From: Pseudomarimonas arenosa
GTDB lineage: Bacteria > Pseudomonadota > Gammaproteobacteria > Xanthomonadales > Xanthomonadaceae
Reading direction: 5' to 3'
Assembly: GCF_014841215.1 (NCBI RefSeq)
Contig: NZ_JACYTR010000010.1
Location: forward strand, 62,001-126,000
Length of the DNA: 64,000 nt
The notes beneath the pieces are model-generated. The model worked only from the letters and a program-made list of their open reading frames with translations, made no database searches and was not told the DNA's origin. Shown here in pieces: positions 60,618-64,000 of this stretch. Made by a program: the position numbers and the translations under genes. How positions within the stretch are numbered: position 1 is the first letter of the stretch; every line of letters begins with the position of its first letter.

Positions 60618-61013
60618 ATGCTGGGTCAGCCGCAACGCGAAGCGATGTTGAGAGCCATGGGCTACCGCCCGCTGCGCTTGCGCCGTGACGACGCTGCGGA
60701 CACTGGCTCTGTGGCGACGCCTCACGCCCTCGCAGCAGCGCCACAGCCGGTAGCTCAACCGAGCCCCGCACGCCCCAGCCAACCCACCGACCGCGATCCC
60801 CTGTGGCAGGCGCTGCTGCGTGCAGTGCATGCCTCGCTTGAACAGGTGGATGCGCTGGGATGGGAAGCCGTGCTGGACGGCCCGCCCTACCGCTACGACG
60901 GCCCGCGTCTGTATCTCAACCTGATCGCCCTGCGCGGCCAGCCGGCCGCCAAGCGGGCGTTGTGGAAAACCCTGCGCGCCCTGCGCCGACGACGTCAGGG
61001 AACGCAGGGATGA
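60618..61013 (+). CDS. holD: Probable divergent DNA polymerase III psi subunit
   Basis: A 131-residue protein. Its three blocks line up in order with E. coli HolD: an N-terminal LRAMGYRPLRLRRD (cf. LQQLGITQWSLRRP), a central DPLWQALLRAVHASLEQV (cf. DPLVSDVLRALTVSPDQV) and a C-terminal LIALRGQPAAKRALWKTL (cf. LTDLRANPTARAALWQQI). It directly precedes and overlaps rimI, as holD does in E. coli. Between blocks lies a Pro/Ala-rich stretch. The psi subunit joins the clamp loader to chi. The comparison is by eye from memory, so this remains probable rather than proven. Confidence 0.65.
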   Translation: MLGQPQREAMLRAMGYRPLRLRRDDAADTGSVATPHALAAAPQPVAQPSPARPSQPTDRDPLWQALLRAVHASLEQVDALGWEAVLDGPPYRYDGPRLYLNLIALRGQPAAKRALWKTLRALRRRRQGTQG

Positions 61014-61501
61014 ACGCCCAAGTGCGCGAGTACCTCGATCTCGCGCCGGCGCGCATGCGCGCCATGCAGGAGCACGATCTGGAACGAGTAGCGGCGATCG
61101 AACGCGCTGCCTACGATTTTCCCTGGTCCATCGGCATCTTCCGCGACTGCCTGCGTGCCGGTTACGGCTGCTGGGTGCTGTGCCACGAGGAGGCGGTGAT
61201 CGGCTATGGCATTCTCAGCAGCGGTGGTGGCGAAGCCCATGTACTGAATGTCTGCGTCGACCCCGAACACCACGGTGCCGGCCACGGCCGCCATCTGGTC
61301 AAGCGACTGATCGATCTGGCCCGCTGGCAGCGCGCGGAACGCGTTTTCCTCGAGGTCCGTCCCTCCAACCCCAGGGCAATCGCCCTGTATGAGAGCCTGG
61401 GCTTTAACGAGATTGGCCGACGCCCGCGTTACTACCCGGCCCGGCAAGGGCGCGAAGATGCCATCGTGATGGCGCAGGAGCTGCTAAGCGAAGACCTCTG
61501 A
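61010..61501 (+). CDS. rimI: RimI ribosomal protein S18-alanine N-acetyltransferase
   Basis: A 163-residue GNAT-fold enzyme that acetylates the N-terminus of ribosomal protein S18. Visible are the N-terminal AIERAAYDFPWSIGIFRDCL, the acetyl-CoA loop VCVDPEHHGAGHGRHLVKRL (a Q/RxxGxG/A variant), and the C-terminal RPSNPRAIALYESLGFNEIGRRPRYY. The ATG at 61010 overlaps the preceding stop as ATGA. It ends before a repeat-rich gap of about 860 bp. Confidence 0.94.
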   Translation: MNAQVREYLDLAPARMRAMQEHDLERVAAIERAAYDFPWSIGIFRDCLRAGYGCWVLCHEEAVIGYGILSSGGGEAHVLNVCVDPEHHGAGHGRHLVKRLIDLARWQRAERVFLEVRPSNPRAIALYESLGFNEIGRRPRYYPARQGREDAIVMAQELLSEDL

Positions 61502-62365
61502 CCGTCGTTGCCGGCGGTCAGCACGACGCGCGGGCCAGCTGCTGACGACCCGAAGCGGGCACTCACAGCAAACGGCGACCGACGGCCAGCGACCCGAAGC
61601 GGACGATGGCTTGCCCTGTTCGCACTGAGAGACAGCCCGAAGGGCGGATGAGTCCGAGGGCGGTAGCGATGGAATCGCCTTGACGCACCCTGAGCTTGTC
61701 GAAGGGTGCCTCAGCGAAGCGAGCCCTGAAGGTGCCCACGCCAGCATTGAGGTTGCAATGCTGGGTCGGCTGGCTTCGACAAGCTCAGCCAGCTGCTGAC
61801 GACCCGAAGCGGACGATGGCTTGCCCTGTTCGCACTGAGAGACAGCCCGAAGGGCGGATGAGTCCAAGGGCTGTAGCGATGGAATCGCCTTGACGCACCC
61901 TGAGCTTGTCGAAGGGTGCCTCAGCGAAGCGAGCCCTGAAGGCGCCCACGCGAGCTTTGAGGTTGCAATGCTGGTCGGCTGGCTTCGACAAGCTCAGCCA
62001 GCGTGGCGGCGACCCGAAGCGGTTCCCCTACCCAGGAACCTCGCTATGCGAGGCCCCTGGGCAGCCGGCGCGCGAAAATCAGTGCGCATCGATCTCTCCC
62101 CGTGGGAGAGGGACTGGGGGGTGAGGGCCGGGTGGCTGTCCCCGAGTGACAAACATAACTCCTTCAATAGAATGCCCTACCCTCGCCCTGAGGCGCTGCG
62201 GGGCTCGTTGAGGGTTGCGCCATCGATCAAGAAACTCGATCACGGCTCAGGCGGGCCGTTGACCGCGGTAGCGCACGGCCATTGCGTGCGGTGGCCGGCC
62301 AGTGGCTGAGGTCGCCTCAACCGCGCCTTCTTGCTCTTCGCTTTCAGTGTCTCGGTGAGCCTGTG
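61502..62365. other. 860-bp gene-free region of tandem and dispersed repeats
   Basis: No gene is supported. The region holds a 210-bp tandem repeat (annotated separately). Next comes a CTCTCCCC-GTG-GGAGAGGG palindrome with GGGGGGTGAGGGC (about 62095-62130), a repeat type widespread in Proteobacteria. Some 200 bp of unexplained GC-rich sequence follow, up to the xdhC stop at 62366. The open frames seen are the repeats read through. Confidence 0.65.
61591..62022. repeat. 210-bp tandem repeat, two full copies plus a stub
   Basis: GACCCGAAGCGGACGATGGC starts at 61591 and 61801, and GACCCGAAGCGG again at 62011, a period of exactly 210 bp. Each unit contains CACCCTGAGCTTGTCGAAGG and CTTCGACAAGCTCAGC, the same dispersed palindrome family as in the 195-bp array, and a CCAGCATTG/CAATGCTGG hairpin in the first copy. 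Confidence 0.9.
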
Positions 62366-63304
62366 CTAAGTGCCAAGACCGCCGTGAGATGGAGACACCG
62401 CTGAGCGCACCATCAACAGCTGGGCGGCGATGCTGACGGCGATCTCATGCGGCGTTTCGGCGCCGATTTCCAGGCCGACCGGGGCGACCAGGGGCGCATC
62501 ACCAAGCCGAAGCGGTGCGCCTCGCTGATCACTGAGGATCAGCCCTTGCAGATCCTCCGTGACCTGACGAATCCGCTTGCGACTACCCATCATGCCGATC
62601 CATCGCGGCGGGTGTTCGGCCAGCACGCGAAGAGCATCCACGTCGCATTGGTAATTGCGGGTCAGCAGCACGGCGAATACGGGTCGCACGGTGTGCAGCG
62701 CCTTGCGTAGCTCACTCACCGGCCCGGAAAGGCAAATCGCCTCGTGCAGGGCTTGGGGCTGCACGCAGCCCTCCCGCTCGTCGTATAGCCAGATGTCGAA
62801 ATCGAGCAGCCGCGCTACATCGTACAGGGCCAAGCCGCAATGACCTGCGCCGACGATCAGCAATCGCGGATTCGGCGCCAGCCTGACCTGCATAGCGCTG
62901 ACACCTTCCACTCCAAGTTCCATCGAATCCAGGCGCAGGGCCTGGCCGCGCTCAAGCAGCGCCAGCCCTTGCTCTGCCCAGATCCGATCCTGCTCTGAGG
63001 CCAGAACGCGCAGCGCGATCTGCATCCGGCCGCCGCAGATGCCGGCCGCCCCTGCGCCGCCGCCAAGGTCGACCTCGAGTATCGGACCGCGACTGTGGCG
63101 ATCGCGCAGCCGCTGCTGCGCGGCGGCCATGACTCGACCTTCGGCTTCACCTCCGCCAACCGACCCATAACTCTCGGTTTCGCGCAGCAGCATCATGGCG
63201 CCGGCCTTGCGCGGCGTGGCACCCTCAGTGCGCAACACGCAAGCCAGCACCAGCGGACCGTCCTGCAACCAGGCGGTCAACTGGCGAAACAGTCGCTCGC
63301 TCAT
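62366..63304 (-). CDS. xdhC: XdhC molybdenum cofactor chaperone
   Basis: A 312-residue XdhC/CoxI-family protein that loads sulfurated molybdenum cofactor into xanthine dehydrogenase. The N-terminal domain has GATPRKAGAMMLL and GSVGGGEAEG; a C-terminal Rossmann domain has LLIVGAGHCGLALYD, LLTRNYQCDVDALR and IGMMGSRKRI. The end PVGLEIGAETPHEIAVSIAAQLL is typical. It overlaps the stop of xdhB by 3 bp, fitting coupled expression from an xdhABC operon to the right. Confidence 0.93.
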   Translation of the reverse strand: MSERLFRQLTAWLQDGPLVLACVLRTEGATPRKAGAMMLLRETESYGSVGGGEAEGRVMAAAQQRLRDRHSRGPILEVDLGGGAGAAGICGGRMQIALRVLASEQDRIWAEQGLALLERGQALRLDSMELGVEGVSAMQVRLAPNPRLLIVGAGHCGLALYDVARLLDFDIWLYDEREGCVQPQALHEAICLSGPVSELRKALHTVRPVFAVLLTRNYQCDVDALRVLAEHPPRWIGMMGSRKRIRQVTEDLQGLILSDQRGAPLRLGDAPLVAPVGLEIGAETPHEIAVSIAAQLLMVRSAVSPSHGGLGT

Positions 63305-64000
63305 GCCGGCGCTGCTTGCTCGGTCGTCGCTGAACTAACCGAGGGGGTGACCGAACGCACCTGCTCCACCGCGCGCCAGATCGCTTCCGGCGTCGACGGC
63401 GAATCCAACACCACGCGTTGCAGCGGACCAGGGGCGAAAGCCGCCACCGCATCACGCAGGGCCTCGCGCACGCTGAGTGCCAGCATCAGCGGCGGCTCGC
63501 CCACCGCTTTCGAACCAAAGATCACCTTGGTGGTCGGCGGCGCCGGGCGCTGGAACAGATCAAGGCGAAATTCCTGCGGCACTTCGCCCACGGTGGGGAT
63601 CTTGTAGGTACTCGGCGCATCCGTCAGCAAGCGACCCTGCTCGTTCCAGCGCAGCTCCTCGCAGGTTAGCCAGCCCATGCCTTGAACGAAGCCGCCCTCG
63701 ATCTGCCCCCGATCGATCATCTCGTTAAGGGAATCGCCGACATCGTGGAGGATGTCCACGCGGCGCAGTCGATGAATACCGGTGGAGCCATCGACCTCCA
63801 CCTCACTTACTGCAGCACCAAACGCGTAGTAGTAAAACGGATGACCGTAACCCTTGGCCGCATCCCAACTCAGGCCGGGCGTACGGTAGTAGCCGGTCGC
63901 CGACAGGCTGATCCGCGCGCTGTAAGCCGCACGCACCACCTCGACGAAGGCGACGCGCTGATCCGGTTGCGTCGCCAGAAACACCTGACCGTCAGCAAAG
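63301..64000 (-). CDS. xdhB: Xanthine dehydrogenase molybdopterin-binding subunit, C-terminal part (cut by window edge)
   Basis: The visible ~232 residues are the end of the large XdhB subunit. Recognisable segments include FADGQVFLATQ at the edge, SATGYYRTPGLSWD, GHPFYYYAFGAAVSEVEVD, NEMIDRGQIEGGFVQGMGWLTCEEL, and VIFGSKAVGEPPLMLALSVREALRDAV, which carries the conserved catalytic Glu. The frame stays open to base 64000. It ends with a short Ser/Thr/Ala tail that overlaps the xdhC start. Confidence 0.93.
   Translation of the reverse strand, partial: FADGQVFLATQPDQRVAFVEVVRAAYSARISLSATGYYRTPGLSWDAAKGYGHPFYYYAFGAAVSEVEVDGSTGIHRLRRVDILHDVGDSLNEMIDRGQIEGGFVQGMGWLTCEELRWNEQGRLLTDAPSTYKIPTVGEVPQEFRLDLFQRPAPPTTKVIFGSKAVGEPPLMLALSVREALRDAVAAFAPGPLQRVVLDSPSTPEAIWRAVEQVRSVTPSVSSATTEQAAPA

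Noticed and set aside
61591-62022. Small proteins encoded in the 210-bp repeats
   Set aside because: The frames (for example reading THPELVEGC) arise from repeated palindromes; they are repeated with the DNA and lack start signals.

Overview
The window is a GC-rich, densely coded piece of a gammaproteobacterial chromosome. Three things point to the Xanthomonadales/Lysobacterales. First, the gene order pilG-pilH-pilI-pilJ-pilK-chpA / gshB-tonB-yqgE-ruvX-pyrB / pilU-pilT / yggS-proC-yggT is close to that of Pseudomonas and its relatives. Second, an exosortase H is present. Third, secreted DUF1800/DUF1501 proteins, TonB receptors and reg_prop kinases are typical of that order. I saw no rRNA, tRNA, CRISPR array, prophage or intact insertion sequence. 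The species is not determined.

Layout. 1-8.0 kb (minus strand): the Chp chemosensory operon for twitching motility, ending in a chpA cut by the window edge; a good sigma-70 promoter precedes pilG. 8.2-12.2 kb (plus): gshB, tonB, yqgE, ruvX and pyrB, mostly overlapping end to start. 12.3-14.6 kb (minus): the retraction ATPases pilT and pilU, separated by a hairpin/G-quadruplex-like repeat. 14.7-18.6 kb (plus): yggS, proC, yggT, a DUF4426 protein and a histidine phosphatase. 18.6-21.8 kb: a secreted DUF1800/DUF1501 pair. 21.9-24.4 kb: a BtuF-like corrinoid-binding protein preceded by what looks like a cobalamin riboswitch, and a DUF2254-like membrane protein. 24.6-28.8 kb: a 1,412-residue secreted subtilase with a strong terminator. 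29-32.2 kb (minus): pdxH, a degenerate small GTPase, a 195-bp tandem repeat, an SDR epimerase and exosortase H. 32.3-38.1 kb (plus): aroK-aroB, a WGR protein, hemE, a diguanylate cyclase, a membrane-anchored LuxR regulator and a DUF4199 protein. 38.2-43.4 kb: a QEGLA-motif metalloprotein, rsgA, a DUF4345 protein, an HExxH peptidase and an AraC regulator. 43.6-55.8 kb: a large secreted propeller/di-haem protein, a CPBP protease, a membrane LytTR regulator, a TonB-dependent receptor with a heavily folded leader, and a reg_prop sensor kinase. 55.9-64 kb: corA, xerD, an RDD protein, an MCE protein with its PqiC-like lipoprotein, a probable holD, rimI, a 210-bp tandem repeat, xdhC and the end of xdhB.

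The most unusual material lies between genes. Hairpins with different stems carry the same AGGA(T) apex. A 159-bp folded element with terminal inverted repeats has a second, partial copy. A 252-bp MITE-like element fills the xerD/RDD promoter region, and a lone copy of its end supplies the corA stop codon. GTAG-headed REP-like palindromes recur. The TonB receptor leader holds a 22-nt perfect inverted repeat. Among proteins, the most notable are the propeller/di-haem/TSP3 protein, a likely divergent HolD, and a Ras-like GTPase lacking its key residues. All assignments come from reading sequence motifs and gene order; no database search was run.
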